Below are positions 14,399 to 23,321 of a stretch of 64,000 bases of DNA, piece after piece. Position 1 is the first letter of the stretch, and every line of letters starts with the position of its first letter. Source of the DNA: Bog-756 sp963701325 (lineage in GTDB: Bacteria; Actinomycetota; Acidimicrobiia; Acidimicrobiales; RAAP-2); NCBI GenBank assembly GCA_963701325.1, contig OY969604.1, positions 3,038,001 through 3,102,000 of the forward strand. The letters run 5' to 3'. The position numbers and the translations under genes were made by a program. Below the pieces are notes generated by a model. That model saw only the letters and a program-made list of their open reading frames with translations, made no database searches and was not told the origin of the DNA.

Positions 14399-16954
14399 AT
14401 GGACACATCCGCACTTCGGGTCGCCGGCTACCGGTTCCGGTCCACCTTCGGGCGCCGTTGGCCCGGCTGCCTGGCCATCGTGCTGCTGGTCGGCCTGGTG
14501 GGCGGGCTGGCCATGGGGTCGATCGCCGCTGCGCGCCGGACCCAGTCCTCGTTCACCACCTACCTGGCCAGTACCAACCCCTCCGCGCTGACCATCGCCG
14601 TCTTCCCGGGAGCTGGATCCGCCTCGGGGCCCGGGGGCCCCTACTCGACCAGCCTCAGCACCGTGATCCGTCGGCTGCCCGGTGTCAGCAAGGTCGAGAG
14701 CTGGGTACAGCCCTTCGGCATCCCGCTGGGACCGACGGGGAGACCGCTGGTCAGCACAGGCTCGACCCTGGCTGCCGTCGGCAGTGTCGACGGCCTCTCG
14801 TTCGACATCGACCGTGCCACACCGGTTGCCGGTCGGATGGCAGATCCCCGACGGGCAGACGAGTTCGTGACCACCGAGGCGGGGGCCCAGGTCATGCACT
14901 GGCACGTCGGTCAAGTCGTGCCGGTGGGCTTCTACACCCCGTCCGAGTTCGCTGCGCCGGGCTTTGCCAGTGGGGGGCAGGCACCGGCCATCCGGTTGGA
15001 TGCCAGGTTGGTCGGCCTGGTCCAGTTCAGCGACAGCATCGTCGAGGACGAGGTCGACCGGTATCCGACCTTCTTCTTGTTCACGCCGGCGATCACCGAC
15101 ACCCTCGTCGCGCGGGGAATGACCTTTGCCTCCTACTTCGCCATCCAGACCCGGGACGTCTCCGCTGTCGAGCAGGAGTTCGAGCGCGTCGTCCCGGTGG
15201 ACGTCCAGACCCAGATCCACGTGACCTCGGTGGTCACGGCGCGCACCGATCGCGCTATCAAGCCGGAGTCGATCGCGCTCGGGGTCTTCGGGTTGATCGC
15301 CGCCCTGGCTGCCCTCGCCATCGGCGGCCAGGCCGTCGCCCGCTACCTTCGTACCGGCCAGGCCGATCTCCAGGTGCTGCGGTACCTCGGCGCGAGCCCG
15401 GCGACCACGGTGAGCGACGGCCTCATCGGCGCGTTGGCATCTGTCGTCCTTGGAGCGCTCCTGGCCGTGTTGGTCGCGGTGGCCCTCTCCCCACTCGGAC
15501 CCATCGGTCCGGTGCGTCCGGTCTATCCGACGCCGGGCGTGGCGGTCGACTGGACCGTGCTCGGTGCGGGTGTTGCCGTCATCATCGTGGTGCTCGGCAC
15601 CCTCGCCCCCGTGTTGGCCGTCCGGGGCGAACCCCATCGGGTCGCCGGTCGTCGGGGCCAGGCACCGACCCGGCGGGCGATGGCTGCGACTGCGGCGGCC
15701 TCGGCAGGTCTTCCCCCGTCGGCGGTTGCAGGAGTGCGGTTCGCCCTCGAGCCCGGGGACGGGCGGAGCTCGTTCCCGGTCCGGTCGGCCCTGGCCGGGA
15801 CCGTCCTCGGGGTGGTCGTCGTCGCCTCCACGCTGACCTTCGGCAGCGGCCTGTCCACCCTGGTCTCCCATCCTCCGCTCTACGGGTGGAACTGGACCTA
15901 CGCCCTCGGCTCGGAGACCGGTCCCGATGTCCCTCCCCAGGCCGTCGCACTGCTCGCCCACGACAAGGACGTCGCCGCCTACTCCGACGCCGAGCTCGCC
16001 GACCCGCAGATCGACGGCGTGTCGGTGCCGGCCGTCTTCGAGCCCAATGGTGCCACCGTCGTCCCTCCGATCCTCTCGGGCCATGCGCCGACCGGGGACG
16101 AGATCGCGCTCGGGGCGGCAACCATGAGGGAGTTGCATGCCCACGTGGGCGGGACGGTGATCGCTACCTACGGAAGCCCGAAGGCGGCTCCCCTCTACGT
16201 CCCACCCACCAGCCTCAGGGTCGTCGGCACCGCCACGCTCCCGGCCATCGGCTTTCCAACCTCCGAGGGCGACCACACGGCCATGGGCACCGGTGCCCTC
16301 ATCTCCGAAGGCTCTCTCCCCGCATCGTTCCAGAAGGCGGCACAGGGCCCTGACCCGACCCTCGACGGTCCCGAATACGTCTTCGTGCGCATGCGGAGCG
16401 GACTCTCCCAGCCGGCAGCGCGCGCCGACATGGGGCGGATCGCCGATGCCGGCAATCGGGCCTTCGCCACCGCCCCCAACGGTGACGGCACAGGGGACAC
16501 GGTGCTCGTGTACTCGAACCTCCTGCCGGCCGAGATCGCCAACTACGAGACGATCGGCGCCACTCCCGCGCTGCTGGCAGGAAGCCTGGCTGTCGGGGCG
16601 TTGGCCGCGCTCGCACTCACCCTGGTCGCGTCGGTTCGCCGTCGGCGGCGCGACCTCGCCCTCCTCAAATCCCTCGGCTTCACCGGGGGCCAGGTGACGA
16701 CGTCGGTAGCGGTGCAGGCCACGGTGATCGGCCTGGTCGGCCTGGTGGTGGGCCTTCCGCTCGGGGTGGCCCTCGGGCGATGGCTGTGGGTGCTCTTCGC
16801 CCAGGAGATCTCTGCCGTGCCCGACCCCACGGTTCCGGTCGTGGCCCTGGGTGTCGTCGCTCTGGCCGTCCTCCTCCTGGTCAACCTCGTCGCCCTCGGT
16901 CCCGGTCGCGCCGCCGCCCGGACCCCGACTGCACTGGTGTTACGGGCCGAGTGA
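14399..16954 (+). CDS. FtsX-fold ABC permease, two FtsX modules
   Basis: An 851-residue membrane protein: N-terminal helix at about 22-45, a large extracytoplasmic domain to about 290, three helices at about 295-420 (first FtsX module), a second soluble region, and a last three-helix module near the C-terminus (ending VNLVALGPGRAAARTPTALVLRAE). Two FtsX modules in one chain is the layout of MacB/BceB-like exporters that act by mechanical transmission. It is the partner of the ATPase at 13472-14215, and a kinase gene follows 13 nt later. ABC-permease-kinase order recalls antimicrobial peptide-sensing modules, although this kinase is of the NarL class rather than the BceS class. ATG 14399 is the start closest to the first hydrophobic helix. 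Confidence 0.9.
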   Translation: MDTSALRVAGYRFRSTFGRRWPGCLAIVLLVGLVGGLAMGSIAAARRTQSSFTTYLASTNPSALTIAVFPGAGSASGPGGPYSTSLSTVIRRLPGVSKVESWVQPFGIPLGPTGRPLVSTGSTLAAVGSVDGLSFDIDRATPVAGRMADPRRADEFVTTEAGAQVMHWHVGQVVPVGFYTPSEFAAPGFASGGQAPAIRLDARLVGLVQFSDSIVEDEVDRYPTFFLFTPAITDTLVARGMTFASYFAIQTRDVSAVEQEFERVVPVDVQTQIHVTSVVTARTDRAIKPESIALGVFGLIAALAALAIGGQAVARYLRTGQADLQVLRYLGASPATTVSDGLIGALASVVLGALLAVLVAVALSPLGPIGPVRPVYPTPGVAVDWTVLGAGVAVIIVVLGTLAPVLAVRGEPHRVAGRRGQAPTRRAMAATAAASAGLPPSAVAGVRFALEPGDGRSSFPVRSALAGTVLGVVVVASTLTFGSGLSTLVSHPPLYGWNWTYALGSETGPDVPPQAVALLAHDKDVAAYSDAELADPQIDGVSVPAVFEPNGATVVPPILSGHAPTGDEIALGAATMRELHAHVGGTVIATYGSPKAAPLYVPPTSLRVVGTATLPAIGFPTSEGDHTAMGTGALISEGSLPASFQKAAQGPDPTLDGPEYVFVRMRSGLSQPAARADMGRIADAGNRAFATAPNGDGTGDTVLVYSNLLPAEIANYETIGATPALLAGSLAVGALAALALTLVASVRRRRRDLALLKSLGFTGGQVTTSVAVQATVIGLVGLVVGLPLGVALGRWLWVLFAQEISAVPDPTVPVVALGVVALAVLLLVNLVALGPGRAAARTPTALVLRAE

Positions 16955-16967
16955 TGGAGGCCGAACG

Positions 16968-19172
16968 ATGAACCGAGCAACCGAGACGGAGACGGACATG
17001 GGAACAGTGACCGAGAAGGCAGCCTCCGCGGGCACCGCGATCCAGGACGCCCCGGCCCGCGCTCTGGCACCGGCGCGGCCGGCGCGCCGGCTCCCGATGG
17101 TGCTCGGCGTCACGTTGTTCGTCGCCACCGCTGTCACAGTGGTGGCCGGCCTACGCGCCGACGTCCCCGGTGGGGTGGTTCCGGTCGAGGGCGTGGCCTT
17201 CGGGTTGGCCATGGTCTGGGCCCTGGCCGGTCTGGTCGGAGTCCGGCGGCACGGCCGGCTGGCCGACCAACTGGTGACACCGTCGCTGCTCGTGTCGCTG
17301 GATGCATTCGTGGCCGCCATCGCCCTGGCCGCCGGGCGGATCGCCGACGAAGGCGCCGGTGGGCACCACAGCACCGCGCGAGTGATCGCAACGCTCGCCG
17401 GCCCCTTGGTCACCGCCATCTCCTTTCACCTCCTGGTCGCCCTGCCCGATGGGCGCCTGATCGGGCGAGCCCGCCGGGTCGCCGTCGTCGTGGTCTACCT
17501 GGCGGCGGTCGGGACCGGCGTTGCCCTGGCCGTCTCCGGACGGCCGTTCTCCCTCCTCGCCGGGGCCCTCAGCTGGGTGCTCGCCGCGCTGATCGCGCTG
17601 CCCGCCATGCGTGCCCGCCACATCGCGTCCACCGGCCGCGATCGGGACAGGATGCAGTGGCTGGCGATCGGAGCGGTCCTGGCTGCCGATGTCGCCCTCA
17701 TCGCCGCCGTCCTCCATGCCCTGGTCGGGTGGCCCGGTGCACTCGGGGCGGTTGCGGCGGGCGCCACCGTGCTCATCCCCCTCAGTCTCATCGCCGGCGA
17801 TGTCGACCGCCTGGCCGCCTCGAGCGGTCGCATCCTCGTGCAGGTCCTGTCGGTGGTCGGCTTCACCCTGGTCGTGTCGGCCATCTATCTCGTGGTGGTG
17901 CTCGGCCTCGGTCATGCCCCGACCAGCTCGGCGGACCGGGAGGTGCTCGGGCTCTCGATGTTGGCTGCAGGAGTCGCTGCAGTGGGGTACCTCCCGGCCC
18001 GCGACCGACTCGTGGCCTCCGCCACCCGGTTCGTCTACGGGGCCCGAGAGGCTCCCGACGAAGTCGTGCGCACGTTCGGGAGCCGGCTGACCCGGGCGAT
18101 CCCCATGGACGAGCTGCTCTTGCAGCTTGCCGAGTCCCTTCGCAAGACCATGGCGCTGACCAGCGCCGAGATCTACACGGGCTCAGGCGACGTCTTGGAG
18201 CGAGCGGTCTCCGTGCCGGACGCAGGGCCGCGGTCGATCGTCGTCACCGACCGGGAACGTCCCGTCATCAGCCGGGCCGGGGTGTCCGGGAGCGCCTGGA
18301 TCTCCGTGTGGGTCCCCTCGCTCCTCGATGGCCGGGATGCGACCCAGCTGCGGATGGCACCGGTGAGCCATGCCGGCGAGCTGCTCGGGCTCATCGTCGT
18401 GGAGCGCCCGTCGACGGCGGACAGCTTTTCCGAGGACGACGACCGGGTCCTCGCCGACCTCGCACGCCAGGTGGGTCTCGCCTTCCACAACTCCCAGTTG
18501 GACTCGGCCCTGCAGAGCACCTTGGACGAGCTCCGCAAGCAGGCGGAGGCGCTCCGCGAGTCGAGGGCCCGCATCGTGGCCAGCGGCGATGCCGAACGCC
18601 GCAGGGTGGAACGGAACCTCCACGACGGTGCCCAGCAGCACCTGGTTGCGCTGGCCGTCAACCTGCGGCTTGCCAAGGACATCATTGCCGACGACCCTGC
18701 GGCTGGTGGCGAGATGCTCGACGAGCTGGTGGGACAGGTCCAGGTGACCATCCAGGAGCTTCGGGAGCTGGCCCATGGGATCTACCCTCCGCTGCTGGTG
18801 GACAGTGGGCTCACCGAGGCCCTGCGCGCCGCCGCCACCCGGAGTCCCCTCTCGGTTGCCGTGAACACCGAAGCCATCGGCCGATACTCGGCGGAGGTCG
18901 AGGCGGCCGTCTACTTCTGCTGTCTCGAGGCCCTGCAGAATGCGGCCAAGCACGCAGAGGGGGCGGAGGTCGAGGTCAGGCTCTGGGAGGAGTCCGGTGG
19001 CCTCCTGTTCTCGGTGAATGACAACGGCCCGGGCTTCGACGTCGAAAAGGCGCAAAAGGGCCACGGGTTCATGAACATGTCCGACCGGCTCGGGGCCATC
19101 GGTGGCACGGTCCGCTGGGAGGCAGAGCCAGGCAGCGGCGCCCGCATCCGCGGGTCCGTGCCTCTCGTCTGA
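16968..19172 (+). CDS. NarL-class sensor histidine kinase with GAF domain
   Basis: A 734-residue kinase. The N-terminal half contains about eight hydrophobic helices (residues 42-350), then a GAF-like domain (about 380-520), a coiled-coil linker, the HisKA_3 motif ERRRVERNLHDGAQQHLVALA with its phosphoacceptor His, and an ATPase domain with ALQNAAKHAEGA, NDNGPGFD and GHGFMNMSDRLGAIGG. This architecture pairs with LuxR-type regulators such as the one at 19656-20339. GGAGG at 16956-16960 sits 7 nt before ATG 16968. It follows the permease with 13 nt spacing, so it is likely cotranscribed with the ABC exporter and may sense its state or substrate. Confidence 0.9.
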   Translation: MNRATETETDMGTVTEKAASAGTAIQDAPARALAPARPARRLPMVLGVTLFVATAVTVVAGLRADVPGGVVPVEGVAFGLAMVWALAGLVGVRRHGRLADQLVTPSLLVSLDAFVAAIALAAGRIADEGAGGHHSTARVIATLAGPLVTAISFHLLVALPDGRLIGRARRVAVVVVYLAAVGTGVALAVSGRPFSLLAGALSWVLAALIALPAMRARHIASTGRDRDRMQWLAIGAVLAADVALIAAVLHALVGWPGALGAVAAGATVLIPLSLIAGDVDRLAASSGRILVQVLSVVGFTLVVSAIYLVVVLGLGHAPTSSADREVLGLSMLAAGVAAVGYLPARDRLVASATRFVYGAREAPDEVVRTFGSRLTRAIPMDELLLQLAESLRKTMALTSAEIYTGSGDVLERAVSVPDAGPRSIVVTDRERPVISRAGVSGSAWISVWVPSLLDGRDATQLRMAPVSHAGELLGLIVVERPSTADSFSEDDDRVLADLARQVGLAFHNSQLDSALQSTLDELRKQAEALRESRARIVASGDAERRRVERNLHDGAQQHLVALAVNLRLAKDIIADDPAAGGEMLDELVGQVQVTIQELRELAHGIYPPLLVDSGLTEALRAAATRSPLSVAVNTEAIGRYSAEVEAAVYFCCLEALQNAAKHAEGAEVEVRLWEESGGLLFSVNDNGPGFDVEKAQKGHGFMNMSDRLGAIGGTVRWEAEPGSGARIRGSVPLV

Positions 19173-19184
19173 GGACGAGCGGGA

Positions 19185-19574
19185 TCAGTCGCCGGAGAAG
19201 ACCCCTGAGTCCCGATCCTCCCAGAGCCGGCGCAGCAGATCGGCACTGAGCCGTTCCTTGTTCACATACGCGCGGGCCCCGCTGTTCGCAGCGTCGGGGG
19301 GCAGGTCTTCGACGTCGTAGGTGGAGCAGAGGAAGACGACGACATCCGGGTGGGCAGACACGATTTGGCGGGTGGCTTCGATCCCACCCATCTCCGGCAT
19401 GTTGATGTCCATGAGGATCAGCGCCGGCTGGAGGTCGTCGGCGAGGTGGACCGCTTCACCCCCGCTCGATGCTTCGCCGACGAGCTCGAACTCGCCCAAC
19501 CGCCGAAGGACGGCTTTCGCCGCCGAGCGGAACGGCGCCTGGTCATCGACCACGATGACGGGAAGCGCGCTCAT
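19185..19574 (-). CDS. Stand-alone receiver domain protein
   Basis: A 129-residue single-domain response regulator: acidic pair in VIVVDDQ, phosphoacceptor Asp56 (ILMDINMPEMGG) and conserved Lys in ARAYVNKERLS. No output domain follows, so it acts as a phosphate shuttle or sink, or by protein contact. It is convergent with the NarL-class kinase, whose stop lies 12 nt away. The ATG at 19574 is chosen over one 51 nt upstream because receiver homology begins at once and the extra residues look non-coding. A role in dampening or branching the neighbouring kinase pathway is inferred from position. Confidence 0.85.
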   Translation of the reverse strand: MSALPVIVVDDQAPFRSAAKAVLRRLGEFELVGEASSGGEAVHLADDLQPALILMDINMPEMGGIEATRQIVSAHPDVVVFLCSTYDVEDLPPDAANSGARAYVNKERLSADLLRRLWEDRDSGVFSGD

Positions 19575-19655
19575 CAGAGCATTGTCGCACGGTGAAGGAT
19601 GCAGCAAGGTCGTGCTACCTGGCATCGCGTGGTGTGGTCAGTATCACCAACCTGA

Positions 19656-20339
19656 TCACCCGTCGGTTGCGCCACCGGGTTCACTCAGGAAGACGAGCAC
19701 GGCCTTGACCCGGCGATTGACGTCCTTCTCCTCGGTCAGGCCGAGCTTGGAGAAGATCGAATTGGTGTGCTTCTCCACGGCCCGCTCGGACACGCCGAGG
19801 GTGGCGGCGATGGCGGCGTTGCTCTTGCCCTGGGCCATTTCGGCCAGGATCTCCGATTCGCGAGGTGTGAGCCACGACAGATCGGAGGTCCGCCGGGACG
19901 AGCGGGACTTCACCAGCTCGTCGATCACGAGCGGATCGATCACCGACCCACCGTTCGCCACCGTGCGGATCGCAGAGACCAGTTCGTCGACGCCGGCGAC
20001 CCGTTCCTTGAGCAGATAGGCACGACCGGCCGACCCTTCCTCGAGGAGGGCCATGGCATACGAAGGCGCAGTGAACTGGCTCAGCACGACCACCCCGACG
20101 TCGGGCCGGTTCTGCCGGAGCCACTCTGCGGCCTGGATCCCTTCATCGGTGCCGGTCGGCGGCATCCGGATGTCGGTGACCACGACGTGGGGTTCTTGCT
20201 CCACGATCAGGGCCAACAGCTCTGGCAGATCGGACGAGACACCGACCAACTCGAAATCGCCCTCGGCCGCCACGAGGCGAGAGATGCCCTCGCGGAGCAA
20301 CACGTTGTCCTCGGCCAGCGCCACGCGAATGGATGCCAT
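19656..20339 (-). CDS. NarL/FixJ-family response regulator
   Basis: A 227-residue transcription factor: receiver with phosphoacceptor Asp56 (VVTDIRMPP) and Lys in AYLLKERVAG, then an intact LuxR-type helix-turn-helix (LTPRESEILAEMAQGKSNAAIAATLGVSERAVEKHTNS region) and a short C-terminal tail. The receiver shares long identical stretches with the receiver of the cyclase fusion at 12040-13425 (TDIRMPP, LSQ, EGSAG, YLLK), showing recent common origin. The likely phosphodonor is the HisKA_3 kinase at 16968-19172. ATG start at 20339. Target promoters are unknown; the ABC exporter operon is a candidate. Confidence 0.92.
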   Translation of the reverse strand: MASIRVALAEDNVLLREGISRLVAAEGDFELVGVSSDLPELLALIVEQEPHVVVTDIRMPPTGTDEGIQAAEWLRQNRPDVGVVVLSQFTAPSYAMALLEEGSAGRAYLLKERVAGVDELVSAIRTVANGGSVIDPLVIDELVKSRSSRRTSDLSWLTPRESEILAEMAQGKSNAAIAATLGVSERAVEKHTNSIFSKLGLTEEKDVNRRVKAVLVFLSEPGGATDG

Positions 20340-20627
20340 CTCTGCCGTGACCGTAGCGCGCTGGGCACTGGAACGGTCTGACAGGGAGCAGATGATTCGG
20401 GAGTGATTCGACGCCGGATCTCATTGTCCGCAACGTGGAACAACCCCCCCCGAGGGAAACCGCATCCACATGCTGCCTCTTGTCGGCGTCGGCAAGCGCA
20501 CTCTCGTTGGAACAACGATCGACCCCACTGTTGTCATGGCCACGGCAGCGCAGGGACGCCGAGACCCATGGCGACGCACACGACGCAGTCCCACCGAGCA
20601 TCGCCCAGCGTATTGACTAGAACTATC
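20340..20627 (+). other. Intergenic region without a supported gene
   Basis: Between the divergent NarL regulator and TetR genes. Open frames here are short, compositionally odd (rich in His, Arg and Pro) and lack ribosome-binding sites. I see nothing else until the AT-rich promoter that begins at 20628. Confidence 0.5.
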
Positions 20628-20656
20628 TTGTATTGAACTTACTCGTATGCTAATTT
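20628..20656 (+). promoter_or_regulatory. Promoter of the TetR gene
   Basis: TTGTAT at 20628-20633, a 17-nt spacer and TAATTT at 20651-20656, ending 7 nt before the GTG start at 20663 (leaderless arrangement). The surrounding 60 nt are unusually AT-rich, and the sequence TATTGA occurs twice, 20 bp apart (near 20611 and 20631), which may be part of an operator. Confidence 0.6.
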
Positions 20657-20662
20657 GACGTT

Positions 20663-21304
20663 GTGCCTGCTAGGAGCGGCCGTACGGGCCAGTCCACGTA
20701 CCACTCCCCGTTGCGGGCCCGACATGCAGCCGAGACGCGCGAGGCGGTGCTGGGCGCGGCAACCCGCCTGTTCAGCGAACGCGGGTGGTCGCGCACCACG
20801 ATCGGTGCCGTTGCAACCGAAGCGGGCACGGCGGTCGAGACGGTCTATGCCGCGTTCGGGTCGAAATCCGGACTGCTGACCGCCGCCATCGACGCAGCGA
20901 TCGTCGGGGACGACGAACAGGAACCACTCGCCGAACGATCTGAGTTCGCCTTGCTCGGCGCAGGGGAGCGTTCTGCGCGACTCGTGGCGGCAACCCGGAT
21001 CGTCACCCTCGCCCACGTACGCGGCGTGCCTCTGCTCCGGGCGCTGCAAGAGGCGGCGGCGAGCGACAAGTCAGCGAAGGACCGTTGGGATACCTATGAG
21101 GCGGACAGGCGCACCATGATCGCGCTCGGCCTCGAGATGATCCTCGAACGGCCGCCACCCGATCAGCTGGTTGACTCGGTCTGGGCACTGGCCGCACCGG
21201 AGGTCTTCACAAAGCTCACCCAGGAGCGGTGTTGGCCAATCGAACGCTACGAGGAGTGGCTCATCGAGACGGCCGTCACCCTGTTCGCGAGTGAGGAACG
21301 GTGA
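20663..21304 (+). CDS. TetR-family transcriptional regulator
   Basis: A 213-residue regulator. The N-terminal TetR DNA-binding domain is clear: RHAAETREAVLGAATRLFSERGW, TTIGAVATEAGTAVETVYAAFGSKSGLLTAAIDAAI. The C-terminal ligand domain is all-helical and diverged, as usual. The GTG at 20663 follows a strong promoter by the leaderless spacing. The next gene (membrane protein) starts 25 nt downstream in the same direction and may be cotranscribed and regulated by it. The inducer is unknown. Confidence 0.92.
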   Translation: MPARSGRTGQSTYHSPLRARHAAETREAVLGAATRLFSERGWSRTTIGAVATEAGTAVETVYAAFGSKSGLLTAAIDAAIVGDDEQEPLAERSEFALLGAGERSARLVAATRIVTLAHVRGVPLLRALQEAAASDKSAKDRWDTYEADRRTMIALGLEMILERPPPDQLVDSVWALAAPEVFTKLTQERCWPIERYEEWLIETAVTLFASEER

Positions 21305-21328
21305 TGCGCGGCGACACGGCATTCCGGG

Positions 21329-22069
21329 ATGCAGCACATGATCGATGACCGCTCGTTTCCCCGATCGGCGGCCGTCGCCGCCATCGCGTCCCTTCCGTTG
21401 GCGGTAGGGAACCTGATCGCCATGCTGGCCACGGTCCATTTCGATCTCAGCGGCATGACCAATCCGTTGGTGCTTCTTCATGCCGGCACCGCGGCTGCAC
21501 CGCTCTGGCGCTGGAGCATGGTGCTCGACATCCTCGGCTACTACCTGCTCATCGTTCCCCTGATCCTTCTGCTCCACAATTCGCTGCGGCCGAGGAGCCC
21601 GAATTGGGTCGACCTGTTCGCCCTGTGTCTCGTGGCGTACTGCATCATCGGCGCCATCGGGGGTGCACAGCTGGCCACTCCCCTGCCGATGCTGATCAGG
21701 GAGTACGCCACGGGGAGGGGCGGGAACCCTGCGAGTCTCCAAGCAGTGTTCACCGGTTACACCGACGGGATCTATCGTGGCACGTGGAACCTGCTCGAGG
21801 AATTCCTGGCCGGCATCGGCTGGATCGGGTTCGGGATGGTGCTGCGAGTCGAGCGTCGCCGCCTCGGCCTCTTGACCGTCGTCCTCGGTGTCGCCTGCCT
21901 GGCGGACTCGTGCGGAACCGCCCTGAACGTCGACGCCATTTCGTCGGTCGGGCTCACCGTCTCTCTCGTCCTTGCCCCGATCTGGGCTGTCTGGATCGGC
22001 CTCGGGCTCCTCCGACAGCCTGAGTCCGGTGCGGCCGCGGGCGAACTGCTCATGGCAACGAGCGGCTAG
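21329..22069 (+). CDS. Multi-pass membrane protein of unknown function
   Basis: A 246-residue protein with about six hydrophobic helices (near residues 15-37, 62-85, 95-115, 153-172, 178-197 and 207-230) and short loops. The topology and the central GTWNLLEEFLAGIGWIGFG region resemble uncharacterised small integral membrane proteins of the DUF4386 kind, but I cannot assign a family with certainty. It lies 25 nt after the TetR gene, and an association with that regulator is likely. Start could be ATG 21329 or ATG 21338; neither has a strong ribosome-binding site. Confidence 0.72.
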   Translation: MQHMIDDRSFPRSAAVAAIASLPLAVGNLIAMLATVHFDLSGMTNPLVLLHAGTAAAPLWRWSMVLDILGYYLLIVPLILLLHNSLRPRSPNWVDLFALCLVAYCIIGAIGGAQLATPLPMLIREYATGRGGNPASLQAVFTGYTDGIYRGTWNLLEEFLAGIGWIGFGMVLRVERRRLGLLTVVLGVACLADSCGTALNVDAISSVGLTVSLVLAPIWAVWIGLGLLRQPESGAAAGELLMATSG

Positions 22070-22141
22070 CCCCATGTGCAGGGCAACGGCCTCGGCTCAG
22101 CGGCCGTTCTGAGAACCGACTGCATCGAGAGGAGCTGCAGT

Positions 22142-22801
22142 ATGGACCGGTCGAGTGCTCGGCGTCCGAACACCGAAGCGGACGAAGCGGTCGAGATCCG
22201 ACCCATGCGCCCGGGGGATCTCGACGCCGTTTGCGAGGTGATCGGGCTCGCGTTCGCCGACAACCCGAACACGCTGGCCATCGTCCGCGGCGACCGGGCC
22301 AGAGCGCGTCGGATGATGCAAGGAGCGGTCCGGGTGGCCAAGTTCGGCCGTACATGGAGCGACGCACTCGTGGCTGTCCGAGGCACCACTGTCGTCGGAG
22401 CGCTGAACGCCGCACAGTGGCCGAACTGTCAGATGACCATCACCGAGAAGATCAAGACGGCCCCGTCCATGCTCAGGATCATGACGACCGCGCTCCCGAG
22501 AGCCTTCACGATGATGGCGACGTGGGAAGGACACGACCCGCGCGAGCCGCACTGGCACATTGGGCCGATTGGCGTGCGACCCGAGATGCAAGGTCGAGGG
22601 GTGGGGAAGGCCCTTCTGGAGCGGTTCCTCACCACGGTCGACGCCGAGCATTCCGCAGCGTTCCTCGAGACCGATGTCGATCGCAACGTCGAGCTCTACG
22701 AGAAGTTCGGATTCCGGATCGCCGATCAGGAGGTCATCCTCGGCGTCGACAATCGCTTCATGTGGCGCGACGCGTGGCATGCGGTGAGGCGGATGGGCTG
22801 A
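22142..22801 (+). CDS. GNAT-family N-acetyltransferase
   Basis: A 219-residue acetyl-CoA-dependent acetyltransferase. The fold is visible as IRPMRPGDLDAVCEVIGLAF (beta1-alpha1), HWHIGPIGVRPEMQGRGVGKALLERFL (acetyl-CoA pyrophosphate loop Q-G-R-G-V-G-K) and AAFLETDVDRNVELYEKFGFRI near the C-terminus. AGGAG about 8 nt before ATG 22142 supports the start. The acceptor substrate (antibiotic, amine or protein) cannot be told. It is flanked by small membrane protein genes in the same direction. Confidence 0.9.
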   Translation: MDRSSARRPNTEADEAVEIRPMRPGDLDAVCEVIGLAFADNPNTLAIVRGDRARARRMMQGAVRVAKFGRTWSDALVAVRGTTVVGALNAAQWPNCQMTITEKIKTAPSMLRIMTTALPRAFTMMATWEGHDPREPHWHIGPIGVRPEMQGRGVGKALLERFLTTVDAEHSAAFLETDVDRNVELYEKFGFRIADQEVILGVDNRFMWRDAWHAVRRMG

Positions 22802-22821
22802 TGCCATTCCGGATCTGATGG

Positions 22822-23142
22822 TTGACCGGCAGCCTGGCGACGGTGCAGCTGCTCGAGGCAGTGACCAGCGCACGCTCGAGATCGGTTTCGGCCGCCCGCC
22901 TCGATCGCCTCGAGGTGCCCGATGTGCTGCGCCCGGCCTTGCCGGCACTCAAGGTGACCACGTCGGCAGGCCTTGTGGTCGGTCTGCAGTATCCCCGGGT
23001 TGGCGCTGTCGCGTCCGGCACTCTGGTGGGCTTCTACGCCGCGGCGATTGGGTTCCACCGGTTGGCTGGCGACCGCCCGGTCGTTGCGCTGCCGGCTGCG
23101 CTCTTCGGAGCGCTCGCGGCCATGAGCTTCTTCGCCTCGTAG
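22822..23142 (+). CDS. DoxX-like small membrane protein
   Basis: A 106-residue membrane protein with three hydrophobic helices after an amphipathic N-terminus. The arrangement RPALPALKVTTSAGLVVGLQYPRVGAVASG and a third helix with FYAAAIGFHRLAGDR fits the DoxX-like family (PF13564 type). Codon third positions are strongly GC-biased throughout, as in real genes here. The only usable start is TTG at 22822, and the ribosome-binding site is poor, so the 5' end is uncertain. It follows the acetyltransferase by 20 nt. Function in this family is not established. Confidence 0.62.
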   Translation: MTGSLATVQLLEAVTSARSRSVSAARLDRLEVPDVLRPALPALKVTTSAGLVVGLQYPRVGAVASGTLVGFYAAAIGFHRLAGDRPVVALPAALFGALAAMSFFAS

Positions 23143-23321
23143 CCGCCGGCCGTCGCGTCCGATCCCGATCACGCGGACGGGACAGGGTGCGGAGGATGAC
23201 ACTGGCGAAATCTCCCGGCCCTGTACGATCCCCGGATCGGTAACCCGTCCTGAGCAACAGCGGCCGCAGGATGGTGTCGAACAGGGAGCACGACGAGGTG
23301 AGACCTGCCGGGGGGTGCGCG

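Noticed and set aside
14372..16276. A 634-codon open frame antisense to the FtsX-type permease
   Set aside because: It is Gly/Arg/Asp/His-rich, lacks any domain, and mirrors the codon structure of the well supported permease. Long antisense frames are expected in DNA of this GC content.
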